From Atopobiaceae bacterium (GTDB taxonomy: Bacteria > Actinomycetota > Coriobacteriia > Coriobacteriales > Atopobiaceae): DNA of 64,000 bases. A program made the translations under genes and the position numbers. Within the stretch, counting starts at the first letter, position 1; each line of letters begins with the position of its first letter. Of this stretch, positions 26,120 through 36,012 are shown piece by piece. The notes under the pieces were generated by a model. That model saw only the letters and a program-made list of their open reading frames with translations, was not told the origin of the DNA and made no database searches. The stretch spans positions 186,001-250,000 of the forward strand of contig JALCUE010000001.1 of NCBI GenBank assembly GCA_022655215.1, read 5' to 3'.

Positions 26120-29100
26120 ATGGCGCGGACAGCTCGTCTCCCTTCGACTCCTCGAACACCGCGGTCACCCGTCAGTCGAGCATCGTCGACGATCAGGCGG
26201 AGACCGAGGCGTCGATCATGTCCGGCTATGAGGCGTCGGGCACCAAGACGCTCGACGATCCCTGCATCGTGCAGAATCCGTACGGCACCGCTCCGCTCAC
26301 CGCCCTCGTCATCTTCGACACGGCCTCATCCTGCGACGTCACGGTCACGGTCCACGGCAAGACCGACGACTGCGATGTCTCGTACACCGTCTCCGGAGAG
26401 AGCACGCGCCACGAGGTCCCCGTCTACGGCCTCTACGCCCGGCTGCAGGAACACGGTCACCATCAAGGCCGGTGGCTCGACGCAGGACATCTATATCACG
26501 ACCGACGCGCTCCCGGACGGCATCGAGACGATCACCCGCACGGCCGGCAACGGAAGCCAGCAGGTGGGGCAGCTCCTCGTGATGCAGAGCCCGCATCAGG
26601 TCACCTTCGACAACAAGGGTGACATCAGGTGGTACACGACCGACGTCAACTACGACACGGGCTACAGCCTGAAGTTCAACGACGACCAGTCGCGTTTCGT
26701 CTACTTCAGGAACGAGCTCACGAGCAACACCTATGGCAGGCAGGGCGAGGAGATGGTCGAGGCCGACTGGCTGGGCAAGATCTACTTCCTGGACTCGAAC
26801 GCCAGCGCACAGTCGGATCACGACAGCACCCTCATCCCCGGGGACAAGGTCCTCTACATCCATGACGGGATGAGCAACGAGGCCACGATCTACTGCCTCG
26901 ACATGAACACGGGGAAGAGCACACCCTGGCTCGTCATGAAGGACGTGTTCGACTCCTCCGTCGACCCGTGCTATCCGGACTGGAACGACCTCTGGCACGT
27001 CAACACGGTGAACTACGTCGAAGGTGACGATGCCGTGATCATCTCCTCGAGGAACCAGAGCATGGTGTTCGAGGTGAGCCTCCGCGACGGCGGCACCACG
27101 CCGGTCACCGCAGATGACATCATGTGGGCGCTCACGCCCCTCTCGAACCGTGAGGCCGCCGGTCAGCAGAGCGCGCTCGCCGGGAAGTACATCACCCCCA
27201 CGGACCAGGACTTCGACTGGTTCTATGAGCAGCATGACGCGAACGTCATCTCCAACGACACCTCCACGGGCATCATGGAGATCGTCCTGTTCGACAACGG
27301 CCTGGCCCGCTACAACGCCGGCGACCCCGTGAACGACGAGCAGTACAGCAGGGGCGTCATCTATCGCATCGACAAGAAGAACAAGACGGTCACCCTGGTG
27401 CGCGACTACGGCAAGGACCGCAGCGAGCTCTACTCCTTCTACCGCGGCGGCGCGCGCGTCATCGCCTCGAACGGGCATCTCGTGACCTGCTTCGCGGTCG
27501 ATGGCGGCAACACCAACAAGTCCCGCGTGGTGGAGAGCGACGACAAGGGCAACGTGGTCGCCGAGTACAAGTACTCGAGCTCCATCTGCGGCGCATACCG
27601 CACGATCGTCTCAACCTATGGGACTTCGTTCTCCAACTACGACCTCACGTCCACCAAGGGCGTCGAGAACCACGACTACGAGCAGTCCTATTGGGAGAAG
27701 ACCTCCCTCGGGGACACGAGCGACCTCTGGGGACTGTCGCTGACGCAGCTGACGCGCGATGACGACACCCTCTCGATCATCGGCACGGCCAAGACGGCGA
27801 AGGGCGCGTCCACCGCGTCGGCCAAGGTGCTCGCATCGAGTTCCGACGGCACCTACTCCTTCGATCTCCTCACCCTGGACAACGGCGGGTTCTATGGCAG
27901 GGGCATCCCGACCTCGTCTCTGCCCGACGGCACCTACTCGCTCTACCTCAGCGTCACCTCCACCTCGGGGGGCACCGTGACCCAGTCGCTCGGCCGCACG
28001 CTCACCATTGGCAAGGGGGCCGCGGCGGACGTGACCCTCACGACCTCGCTTCCCGACGGGACCCAGGAGCAGAAGCTCGAGGGCATGCTCTCCGCTGCGA
28101 AGACGTCGAGCTTCCAAGACATGTCCGTGGTCCAGGACCCGTTCGGCACCTCACCGCTCACCGCGATGGCGCTCTTCTCCACCGATGACCTCTGCTCGGT
28201 CGATGTGACGGCGCATGGCCAGGACGCCAACGGGCGGGATGACTCCTCTCTCGACGTCTCCTATGACATCGAGGGGTCGCGCACCCTGCACGAGATCGAG
28301 ATAGTCGGTCTGTACTACGACAGGACCACTCGAGTGACCCTCACGCTCACGCATGCGGACGGCACCACCGAGGAGAAGGAGCTCAACCTCAGCTGCGGGA
28401 CCGCCGACGCCGGTCTGCCTGACCTGAAGGTCTCGAACGTCTCGTCCGACACCTCCAGCATCGCCCCGGGGCTCACCTTCTGCGCGTCCCCCATGAGCTA
28501 CTACTACGCGGTCGACCGCAGCGGAGCCGTGCGCTGGTACTACTCGCAGAGCGCGTCCCTCGGCGCCTCGGGAATCAACTTCACCAGCGACGACCACCTG
28601 CTCGTCGCCGACAGCCTCACCAACACGAACGCCAAGAAGAACGGCTCCTGCGTTCACGAGATCGACCTCGTGGGCCGCGAGTACCAACGCTACTACGCGC
28701 CTGACATGGCGTTCCACCATGAGGTCAAGGAGCTCGACAACGGCAACCTCATCTGCGCGATGAGCGACACGACGCGCGACACCGTCGAGGACGTGGTGAT
28801 CGAGCTCGACCGCAAGACCGGGGAGGTCGTCAACAAGTGGGACCTCACGGACATCCTCGTGGGATACGGGCTCAAGCGTGAGGAGGCCGAGTGCTTCGGC
28901 ATCACCGACCACCTCACCGACGCCGATGGCTCCTACGACCAGGACTGGATCCACAACAACTGCGTCTGCTACAACGACAACGGCACGCCCGATGACGAGA
29001 GCGACGACTACATGCTCATCTCGAGTCGCCACCAGTGCGCGGTGTTCAAGATGAAGCTCGACGGCACCATCGAATGGGTGCTGGGAGATCCCACCGGCTT

Positions 29101-31774
29101 CGAGGGGACGCAGCTCGCCGCCAAGTGCCTCACGCCCACGGGCGATGGGTTCGAGTGGCAGTATGCCCAGCATGCGCCCATGGTCTGCTCCGACGGGGAC
29201 ATCCTCCTGTTCGACAACGGCTGCTACCGCACCAAGACCACGGAGAACATGGTCGCGCCGGCGGACAACTACTCCCGTGTCGTGCGCTACCGCGTGGACG
29301 AGTCGAACATGACGGTCGAGCAGGTCTACTCATTCGGCAAGGGCCTTGGGTCGGACCACTACTGCTGCTTCATCGGTGATGCCGACGGGCTTCCCAACGG
29401 CGACTACCTCGGCACGTTCGGAGGTCACAGCACCGACGCCAATGGGGACGTCTCCGACACGCCCATGGGTGGCGCGGGTGGTTCCAACGACGCCAGCGTG
29501 ATCGAGAGCGACAAGGACGGCAACATAGTCTGGGAGCTCGACGCCGAGCCCAATGCAGGCGTCAGGTACTGCCTCATCTACCGCTCCGAGCGCAAGCAGA
29601 TCACGAAGCTCGCCTACACCTACGGGGATGCCGCGGGCATCACCTGGAAGGGCACGGCCGGCCCCACGCCCGCCACGGACGTCGACCTCTCCTCCTTCAC
29701 GGAAGGGACCGCGGGCACCACGGGCGGCGTCACCGTCACCGACGTGGGCAACCGCACCACGGTGGCCGGTTCCCTCAGGGATCCGTCCGCGGTCAAGGAC
29801 CTCTATGTCGTCACGTCCGACGGCAGCATCACCAAGGCATATCCTGCCACCGTGGCGTCGTCGGGGGCCTTCAGCGTGAGCCTCACCTACGGTGTCGACG
29901 AGCTCTCGTCGGCCCATGACCTCTCGCTCGCGGTCGTCCACACGGACGGAACCTCCACCATCGAGCGGATCGCCACGACGCCGGCCGTCCAGACCTTCTC
30001 GGCCGTCATCGGCGGCTCCTCGAGCATGGACATGGGGGCGACGCAGACGCTGTCGCTCACCTCGTTCCCCGGCTCCGTGGACTGTGGCTCCAATGCCACG
30101 TGGACCTCGTCCGACCCGTCCGTCGCCACGGTGGACGAGAGCGGCTTCGTGAGCGCCGTCTCCACCGGCACCACCATCATCACGGCCGCCACGCCCGACA
30201 ACGGCACGCGTGCCCAGCTTGCCATCACCGTCGTCGGCGCCGCCCTCGACCATGCCGACCTCACCCTGCGCGTGGACGAGGCCGTGACCCTCGAGGACGT
30301 CTCGATCATGTCCGACGGCTCGCATGTCTCCTCTTGGGCCGTCGCCGACTCCGGCATCGCCACGGTCGAAGACGGCCTGGTCACGGGCAAGGAGATAGGG
30401 GAGACCGACGTCACCGCCATCATCGGTGACAAGACGCTCACCTGCCACGTCACGGTTGTGCCCACCGTCGAGGACGGTGCCTATTCCATCGCCTCGAAGC
30501 TCGACGAGACCAAGGTCGTCGACATCGATGGCGGTTCGACCTCCAACGGCGGAAACGCCCAGATCTACGTGGACAACCAGACCCCCTCGCAGCTGTTCAA
30601 CATCAAGTACGTGAGCGAGGGCTACTACACGGTGAGCCCGCAGTGCTCCGACAAGATGCTCGACGTCGCCGGCGGCGGCACCGCGGACGGCACGAACGTC
30701 CAACAGTACTCGGCAAACCAGACGGAGTCGCAGCTCTGGAAGCTCAAGGACCAGGGCAACGGCTACTGGGCCTTCGTCTCGGCCAAGTCCGGCAAGGTCC
30801 TCGACGTGTCCGGTGGCAGCACGCAGAACAGGACCAACCTCCAGACCTGGACCTACAACGGCACCGACTCGCAGTCCTTCAAGCTGGTCAAGCGCTTCGT
30901 GGAGGGCATCTATCGCATCGGCGTGGCCGGGAACTCCAGACTCGCCGTCGACATCAGCGGGTCGGTCAAGACGGACGGGGGCAACGCGCAGGTCTACACC
31001 TGGAATAACTCATATGCACAGGAGTACTTGGTGCGCTATGACGGTGCCGGCGCCTACACGCTCACCTGCCTTGCGTCGGCCAAGGTGCTCGACGTCGCCG
31101 GCGGCAGCTCCTCCAACGGCGCCAACGTCCAGCAGTACACGGCCAACGGCAGCTCTGCACAACGCTGGTACCTCCGTCAGCAGACCGACGGCACATATAA
31201 GGTCATCTCCGAGCGTTCGGGCAAGTGCATGGACGTGGCTGGCGGCAGTTTGAGGTATGGCTCGAACCTCCAACAGTACACGGACAATGACACCATCGCC
31301 CAGAGGTTCACTTTCACCTCGGTCGCCTCGACCTACACGGTGTCCCTCGCGAGCGATTCCAATCTCGTCCTCGACGTGTCGGGCGGCCGGACCTCGAACG
31401 GCGCGAACGTCCAGATCTACAAGCGCAACGGCTCCATCTCGCAGAAGTTCCTCGTGACACAGGTGGGTCAGAGCAGCAGCAGGGTGATCGTGCCCCTGGT
31501 GTCCCTCTCCTCGCTTGACGCCGCCGGCGGTGGGACCTCGAACGGGACGAACGTCCAGCAGTGGTCGTACAACGCGACCGGCTCGCAGATGTGGTACGTC
31601 CAGTACGTGGGCAGGAGCAAGGCGGATGGGAAACCTGCGTACCGCATCGTCAACGACAACTCGCGCCTCGTCCTCGACGTGGCGGGCGGCGTTCTCGGCT
31701 CCGGCACGAACGTGCAGCTCTGGAAGTACAACGGGACGGCCTCGCAGCTGTTCAGGCTCACGGCGGCACAGTAG
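26120..31774 (+). CDS. Main open frame of the arylsulfotransferase-ricin protein
   Basis: The open frame runs from 26120, but residues 1 to about 107 are out-of-frame Arg/Ser/Pro-rich translation; real protein begins near 26441 (GCRNTVTIKAGG). Two arylsulfotransferase-like units follow. The first has DLWHVNTV, YITPTDQDFDWFYEQHDA and LFDNGLARY; the second has DWIHNN, SRHQC, CLTPTGDGFEWQYAQHAP and LFDNGCYR. These pair with the arylsulfotransferase (AssT) family, which moves sulfate between phenols outside the cytoplasm. Then come Ig-like domains (ATWTSSDPSVATV) and nine ricin-type repeats. No LPXTG sorting signal is present at the end. Confidence 0.8.
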   Translation: MARTARLPSTPRTPRSPVSRASSTIRRRPRRRSCPAMRRRAPRRSTIPASCRIRTAPLRSPPSSSSTRPHPATSRSRSTARPTTAMSRTPSPERARATRSPSTASTPGCRNTVTIKAGGSTQDIYITTDALPDGIETITRTAGNGSQQVGQLLVMQSPHQVTFDNKGDIRWYTTDVNYDTGYSLKFNDDQSRFVYFRNELTSNTYGRQGEEMVEADWLGKIYFLDSNASAQSDHDSTLIPGDKVLYIHDGMSNEATIYCLDMNTGKSTPWLVMKDVFDSSVDPCYPDWNDLWHVNTVNYVEGDDAVIISSRNQSMVFEVSLRDGGTTPVTADDIMWALTPLSNREAAGQQSALAGKYITPTDQDFDWFYEQHDANVISNDTSTGIMEIVLFDNGLARYNAGDPVNDEQYSRGVIYRIDKKNKTVTLVRDYGKDRSELYSFYRGGARVIASNGHLVTCFAVDGGNTNKSRVVESDDKGNVVAEYKYSSSICGAYRTIVSTYGTSFSNYDLTSTKGVENHDYEQSYWEKTSLGDTSDLWGLSLTQLTRDDDTLSIIGTAKTAKGASTASAKVLASSSDGTYSFDLLTLDNGGFYGRGIPTSSLPDGTYSLYLSVTSTSGGTVTQSLGRTLTIGKGAAADVTLTTSLPDGTQEQKLEGMLSAAKTSSFQDMSVVQDPFGTSPLTAMALFSTDDLCSVDVTAHGQDANGRDDSSLDVSYDIEGSRTLHEIEIVGLYYDRTTRVTLTLTHADGTTEEKELNLSCGTADAGLPDLKVSNVSSDTSSIAPGLTFCASPMSYYYAVDRSGAVRWYYSQSASLGASGINFTSDDHLLVADSLTNTNAKKNGSCVHEIDLVGREYQRYYAPDMAFHHEVKELDNGNLICAMSDTTRDTVEDVVIELDRKTGEVVNKWDLTDILVGYGLKREEAECFGITDHLTDADGSYDQDWIHNNCVCYNDNGTPDDESDDYMLISSRHQCAVFKMKLDGTIEWVLGDPTGFEGTQLAAKCLTPTGDGFEWQYAQHAPMVCSDGDILLFDNGCYRTKTTENMVAPADNYSRVVRYRVDESNMTVEQVYSFGKGLGSDHYCCFIGDADGLPNGDYLGTFGGHSTDANGDVSDTPMGGAGGSNDASVIESDKDGNIVWELDAEPNAGVRYCLIYRSERKQITKLAYTYGDAAGITWKGTAGPTPATDVDLSSFTEGTAGTTGGVTVTDVGNRTTVAGSLRDPSAVKDLYVVTSDGSITKAYPATVASSGAFSVSLTYGVDELSSAHDLSLAVVHTDGTSTIERIATTPAVQTFSAVIGGSSSMDMGATQTLSLTSFPGSVDCGSNATWTSSDPSVATVDESGFVSAVSTGTTIITAATPDNGTRAQLAITVVGAALDHADLTLRVDEAVTLEDVSIMSDGSHVSSWAVADSGIATVEDGLVTGKEIGETDVTAIIGDKTLTCHVTVVPTVEDGAYSIASKLDETKVVDIDGGSTSNGGNAQIYVDNQTPSQLFNIKYVSEGYYTVSPQCSDKMLDVAGGGTADGTNVQQYSANQTESQLWKLKDQGNGYWAFVSAKSGKVLDVSGGSTQNRTNLQTWTYNGTDSQSFKLVKRFVEGIYRIGVAGNSRLAVDISGSVKTDGGNAQVYTWNNSYAQEYLVRYDGAGAYTLTCLASAKVLDVAGGSSSNGANVQQYTANGSSAQRWYLRQQTDGTYKVISERSGKCMDVAGGSLRYGSNLQQYTDNDTIAQRFTFTSVASTYTVSLASDSNLVLDVSGGRTSNGANVQIYKRNGSISQKFLVTQVGQSSSRVIVPLVSLSSLDAAGGGTSNGTNVQQWSYNATGSQMWYVQYVGRSKADGKPAYRIVNDNSRLVLDVAGGVLGSGTNVQLWKYNGTASQLFRLTAAQ
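30490..31768 (+). repeat. Nine ricin-type lectin repeats (coding)
   Basis: Nine units of about 45-50 codons share the pattern K-x-LDVAGG-S-x-x-NG-x-NVQQY-x-x-N-x-x-x-AQRW. Three such units form one beta-trefoil, so nine would make three trefoils that bind sugars or other wall polymers. The same module recurs six times in the subtilase ending at 60439. Confidence 0.85.
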
Positions 31775-31795
31775 CGCGCTCGCGTCGGGGCGCGT

Positions 31796-32485
31796 CTAAG
31801 GCTCGATGTCCTCCCAGCCCTCCAGCCACAGATCCGACTGGAGGGCGAGCCGTGCGCTGTCCTGCTCGGGGTCGGTGCTCCTCACACCAACACCGAACAT
31901 GCCCACGCCCTGCGCCGCGGCAAGCCCGCAGACTATGTCCTCGAACACCGCGCAGCCGTCGGGGTCCACGCCCAGACGTCGTGCCGCCTCGAGGTAGATG
32001 TCGGGGAAGTGCTTCGAGCGGGCCACGTCGACGCCATGGACCCTCACGTCGAAGAGCTCGTCGATGTCGACGCGGGGCTTCAGGGAGTCGAGCACGGCCG
32101 GTGCGTTCGTGGTGGCGAGTGCGAGCGGCACGCCGGCACGTCTCAGGGCCCTGAGGTAGCGCTCCGCCCCGGGCCGCAGGGATACCTGCTCGGCGTACAG
32201 GGCGCTGCCCATGTCGTTCCACTCGGCGCAGATGTCCTCGACGGATTCGTCCAGGCCGAACCGGTCGATGACGAAGCGGGCGCCGTCGGCGAATCCCAGA
32301 GCGGCGAGCTCGCGAGACATGTCGGGGGTGTAGTCGATGTCCCTCTCGGCCATGAAACGACGGTCGACCTCGTTCCACACCCTGTTCGAGCTCGCGAGGG
32401 TCCCGTCGAAGTCGAATATCGCCGCCTCGAAGCCGAAGGGCCACAGGCAGCCTATGTCGTAGTCCTCTTCCGAGCCACCAGGCAT
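31796..32485 (-). CDS. HAD-superfamily phosphatase (beta-phosphoglucomutase/phosphatase type)
   Basis: 229 residues. Motif I is FDFDGTLASS near residue 25, motif II is LALATTNA, motif III is the ARSKHFPDIYLEAARRLG lysine region, and motif IV is VFEDIVCGLAAA. The helical cap between motifs I and II gives the subfamily I type, which includes phosphoglycolate phosphatase, sugar phosphatases and beta-phosphoglucomutase. Substrate cannot be read from the sequence. The gene is on the minus strand, convergent with the giant secreted protein and divergent from sufC. Confidence 0.88.
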   Translation of the reverse strand: MPGGSEEDYDIGCLWPFGFEAAIFDFDGTLASSNRVWNEVDRRFMAERDIDYTPDMSRELAALGFADGARFVIDRFGLDESVEDICAEWNDMGSALYAEQVSLRPGAERYLRALRRAGVPLALATTNAPAVLDSLKPRVDIDELFDVRVHGVDVARSKHFPDIYLEAARRLGVDPDGCAVFEDIVCGLAAAQGVGMFGVGVRSTDPEQDSARLALQSDLWLEGWEDIEP

Positions 32486-32680
32486 ATAGCCTCATTCCTG
32501 TAGCATTTGAGTCCTCGAGGACCCCTAAACGGGTATAGTACTTGCGTCGTGAAATGAGATGCGGCGGTGGGCCACCCCGTCCGTCGCGAAGGATGCGAAC
32601 GAGTCTATCACTCGCCCCTCCAAGCCATGTGCCCCGCCTCGGCGGGGACGGCGAGGGGCGCCGAACGCAGGAGAGCGGAC

Positions 32681-33499
32681 ATGCTCCAGATCAAGGACCT
32701 CATCTACACGGTCAAGCCGGGCCAGGGCTCCTATGACGATCACGACCACGAGATCATCCGTGGCCTTGACCTCACGGTCGAGACGGGCAGGCTCGTCGTC
32801 GTGACCGGGCCCAACGGGGGCGGCAAGTCCACCACGGCCAAGCTCGTCATGGGAATCGAGCAGCCCACGGGCGGCACCATCACCTTCGACGGCACCGACG
32901 TCACCCACATGCCCATAGACGAGCGTGCCCGTCTCGGCATCGGCTACGGCTTCCAACAGCCCGCCAAGTTCCAGGGCATGAAGGTGGGCAAGCTCATCCG
33001 CATCGCGTCGGGGGAGAAGCTCTCCGGCGCCGCCTGCAACAGGTTCCTCACCAGCGTGGGGCTCTGCTCGGCTGACTATCTCATGCGCGACGTGGACAAG
33101 TCCCTGTCGGGCGGAGAGCTCAAGCGCATCGAGATCGCCACGGTGCTGGCTAGGAACCCCAAGCTCGCCATCTTCGACGAGCCCGAGGCCGGCATCGACC
33201 TCTGGAGCTTCGAGCGCCTGTGCGAGACGTTCGAGGAGCTACACCACAAGGAGCCCGACCACACCATCGTGATCATCTCCCACCAGGAGCGCATCATGGC
33301 GCTCGCCGACGACATCGTCGTCATCGAGGACGGCCGCGTCGTCCGCCAGGGGCCACGCGACGAGGTGTATCCCACGCTCGGCTTCGGCAAGAACGTGGAT
33401 CCCAGCTGTGCCTTCACGCGCGAGAAGAACGTCGACTTCGGAGCCGCGGAGGCAGCCGCCAGGGCAGCCGTCGCCGCCTCGACGAGGAACGAGGAATAG
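32681..33499 (+). CDS. sufC: Fe-S cluster assembly ATPase SufC
   Basis: 272 residues. Walker A is TGPNGGGKSTT near residue 41, the signature LSGGELKRIEI near 141, and Walker B LAIFDEPEAGIDL; the EPEAGID wording is the usual SufC variant. SufC drives conformational change of the SufB-type scaffold that builds iron-sulfur clusters. GGAGAG lies before the ATG at 32681. The scaffold gene follows after two bases. A -10-like TATAGT sits at 32534. No SufD, SufS or SufU gene is adjacent, so the set looks like the two-gene minimal type. Confidence 0.92.
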   Translation: MLQIKDLIYTVKPGQGSYDDHDHEIIRGLDLTVETGRLVVVTGPNGGGKSTTAKLVMGIEQPTGGTITFDGTDVTHMPIDERARLGIGYGFQQPAKFQGMKVGKLIRIASGEKLSGAACNRFLTSVGLCSADYLMRDVDKSLSGGELKRIEIATVLARNPKLAIFDEPEAGIDLWSFERLCETFEELHHKEPDHTIVIISHQERIMALADDIVVIEDGRVVRQGPRDEVYPTLGFGKNVDPSCAFTREKNVDFGAAEAAARAAVAASTRNEE

Positions 33500-33501
33500 A
33501 C

Positions 33502-34506
33502 ATGGAATCGACCGCCAACACCCTCATCCCGCAGGCTCCCGCCCAGGCCGCTCCCGGCGAGCGCGACACCGTGCTCAAGCAGGCCGAGCTCGACCAGATC
33601 AGCCGCGACATGCTCGGCGTCATCGCCGACATGGGGGAGGACACCCCCGGCGCCATCAACATCCGCGCCAATGGGTGTCTGGCCGCCCGCACCAACTCCG
33701 AGAACATCAGGATCGAGACGAAGGCCGACAAGCCCGGCATCGACATCCGCGTCGCGCCCCACACCAAGGGCGAGCAGGTCCACATCCCCGTCGTGCTCAC
33801 CGAGACGGGCGAGAACGACATGGTCTACAACGACTTCTACATCGGCGAGGGCGCCGACGTCTACATCGTGGCCGGCTGCGGGATCCACAACGACGGCGAC
33901 TGCGCCAGCGAGCACGATGGCATCCACACCTTCTATCTCGAGCCCAACAGCCACGTGGTCTACGTGGAGAAGCACTACGGCGAGGGCGACGGAACCGGCG
34001 AGCGGATCTTGAACCCCACCACCGAGGTGCACATGCAGGAGGGCTCCTCCATGGAGATGGAGATGGACCAGATCAAGGGCGTCTCCTCGACGGTCCGCAC
34101 CACGAGGGGCGAGCTCGCGGCCGACTGCAGGCTCACGGTGGTCGAGAAGCTCATGACCCACGGTGACCAGACGGCCGAGTCCGATCTCGACTTCGTCATG
34201 GACGGTGACGGCTCCTCCGTGCGCGTGGTCTCGCGCTCCGTCGCCCGCGACCGGTCCCGCCAGCTCTTCCAGCCTGTCGTGACGGGAAACGCCAGCTGCC
34301 GCGGCCACGTGCAGTGCGATGCCATCATCATGGACCATGCCCAGGTCAAGAGCGTGCCCGCGATCGACGCCCGCTCGACCGAGGCCCAGCTCGTCCATGA
34401 GGCGGCCATCGGCAAGATCGCCGGCGACGCCATCGTGAAGCTCGAGACCCTGGGGCTCACCGAGGAGGAGGCCGAGGAGCAGATCCTCGAGGACTTCCTG
34501 AGCTAG
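33502..34506 (+). CDS. sufB: SufB/SufD-family Fe-S scaffold protein (short form)
   Basis: 334 residues, shorter than classical SufB (about 480). The beta-helix core is present, with the C-terminal hallmark CDAIIMDHAQVKSVPAID and HEAAIGKIAGD, which matches the SufB/SufD ending that carries metal-binding Cys and His. GAGGAAT precedes the ATG, two bases after the sufC stop, so the two are translated together. The small size plus the single SufC partner matches minimal SufBC-type systems of anaerobes and archaea. It would assemble Fe-S clusters, an important job here given the superoxide reductase and anaerobic lifestyle. Whether it should be called SufB or SufD is uncertain. Confidence 0.88.
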   Translation: MESTANTLIPQAPAQAAPGERDTVLKQAELDQISRDMLGVIADMGEDTPGAINIRANGCLAARTNSENIRIETKADKPGIDIRVAPHTKGEQVHIPVVLTETGENDMVYNDFYIGEGADVYIVAGCGIHNDGDCASEHDGIHTFYLEPNSHVVYVEKHYGEGDGTGERILNPTTEVHMQEGSSMEMEMDQIKGVSSTVRTTRGELAADCRLTVVEKLMTHGDQTAESDLDFVMDGDGSSVRVVSRSVARDRSRQLFQPVVTGNASCRGHVQCDAIIMDHAQVKSVPAIDARSTEAQLVHEAAIGKIAGDAIVKLETLGLTEEEAEEQILEDFLS

Positions 34507-34576
34507 GCATTCCCTGCTCGGGGTACACTGATTTCGGTATGCAGGCTCAGGTGATTCTCATACGAAAGGGAGCGTC

Positions 34577-35977
34577 ATGGCAGCAGATGATGCGTTGAAG
34601 CGCGAGATCGACGACTACGTGGACCGCGCCTGGGACGACCTCGTGGATGACATGGACTCGCTCGTCTCCATCGAGAGCGTCGAGAACCTCGATGAGGCCA
34701 AGCCCGGCGAACCTTGGGGTCATGAGAGCCGTCGTGCCCTCGACTGCGCCGTGGGCATCGCCGACAAGCTGGGCCTCGATGCCCACAACATGGATGGCTA
34801 CATCGGCTATGCCGACCTTGCCGGCGCCTCCGACAAGCAGATCGCCATGATCGCCCACACCGACATCGTGCCCCTGGGCACCGGCTGGACGTTCGACCCG
34901 CTCTCCGTCACGAGGAAGGACGGCTACCTCATCGGTCGCGGCTGCCTCGACGACAAGGGCCCCTGCGTGGTCTCGCTCTACACCGCCGCGTTCTTCAAGG
35001 GCCGTGACCTGCCCTACACCATCCGCTGCATCCTCGGCAACAACGAGGAGACCGGTATGGGCGACGTCGACTACTACCTGAAGCACGAGCCCGAGCCCGC
35101 ATGGCTGTTCTCGCCTGACGCGGACTTCCCCGTGATCTGCGGCGAGAAGGGCGGCTTCTCGGCCACGTACGACTCCGGCGCCATCGTGGGCGACGTGATC
35201 GTCGACTTCGACGGCGGCACCGTGGGCAACGCCATCCCGGGTCTTGCCTCCGTGACCGTACGAGCCGACGCGTCCAAGCTCCCCGCGGCGACCGACATCG
35301 ACATCGAGGACGCCGGCGACGGTCTCGCCAAGCTCACCGCCCACGGCAAGGGTGGTCACGCCAGCCTGCCCGCGGGCACGGTCAACGCCATCGGCATGCT
35401 CGTGGACTACCTCCTCGACAACTCGCTGTACGGCCAGAAGGAGCACCCGTTCCTGCTGCTCCAGAAGGCGATCTTCTCGTCCACCGACGGCTCCACGTTG
35501 GGCATCGCCGCGACCGATGACATCTTCGACCCGCTCACCTGCATCGGTGGCACCATCCGCACCAAGGACGGTCACCTCTACCAGACCATCGACTCGCGTT
35601 ATCCCAAGTCCACCACGGGCGAGTACCTGAGGAAGACCCTCACCGCGCTGGGCGAGAAGTATGGCGCGACGCTCACCGTCGACATGGACATGGTGCCGTT
35701 CTACGTCGAGCCCGACTCCGCCCCCATCCAGACGATGGTTGCCACATACAACGAGTACACCGGCCGCGACGCGAAGCCGTTCACCATCGGTGGTGGCACC
35801 TACTCGCGTGACTTCAAGCATGCCGCGAGCTTCGGTCCGAACGACCCGTCCATCCCCACGCCCTCCTGGGTGGGCCCGGAGCATGGTCCCGACGAGGGCA
35901 TCTCCGAGGACGCGCTCAAGCGTGCCATGAAGATCTACATCATGACCATCACGCGCCTCATGGAGCTCGACCTCTAG
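34577..35977 (+). CDS. M20-family dipeptidase (Sapep/PepV type)
   Basis: 466 residues. Metal-binding motifs of family M20 are complete: HTDIVPLGTGW, GCLDDKGP, and NNEETGMGD, with an inserted dimer or lid domain between the halves. GTYSRDFKH late in the protein supplies the last zinc ligand. PepV/Sapep enzymes release the N-terminal residue from dipeptides in the cytoplasm with two metal ions. AAAGGGAG precedes the ATG. It stands alone after sufB and is followed by a strong terminator. Confidence 0.92.
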   Translation: MAADDALKREIDDYVDRAWDDLVDDMDSLVSIESVENLDEAKPGEPWGHESRRALDCAVGIADKLGLDAHNMDGYIGYADLAGASDKQIAMIAHTDIVPLGTGWTFDPLSVTRKDGYLIGRGCLDDKGPCVVSLYTAAFFKGRDLPYTIRCILGNNEETGMGDVDYYLKHEPEPAWLFSPDADFPVICGEKGGFSATYDSGAIVGDVIVDFDGGTVGNAIPGLASVTVRADASKLPAATDIDIEDAGDGLAKLTAHGKGGHASLPAGTVNAIGMLVDYLLDNSLYGQKEHPFLLLQKAIFSSTDGSTLGIAATDDIFDPLTCIGGTIRTKDGHLYQTIDSRYPKSTTGEYLRKTLTALGEKYGATLTVDMDMVPFYVEPDSAPIQTMVATYNEYTGRDAKPFTIGGGTYSRDFKHAASFGPNDPSIPTPSWVGPEHGPDEGISEDALKRAMKIYIMTITRLMELDL

Positions 35978-36012
35978 GACCCATGGGCACGGCATGACCA
36001 AGGCGTCGCAAC

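Larger units (their letters stand above)
25590..31774 (+). pseudogene. Giant secreted arylsulfotransferase-ricin repeat protein, frame broken twice
   Basis: Read continuously, this is one coding unit of about 2,060 codons interrupted by two single-base shifts. Shift one lies in CCCCC at 26072-26076: removing one C joins ...IIFEIP to SSYSSSNGDGWTVSYG. Shift two lies in CCC at 26438-26440: removing one C joins ...VYGLYA to GCRNTVTIKAGG. Both repairs make good protein, and removing two bases gives a whole number of codons. The product would have a signal peptide (residues about 10-32, ending AYA), an N-terminal beta-domain, two arylsulfotransferase-like units, bacterial Ig-like domains and nine ricin-type repeats. 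A gene inactivated twice, phase variation, or homopolymer sequencing errors would all explain it. Confidence 0.8.
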
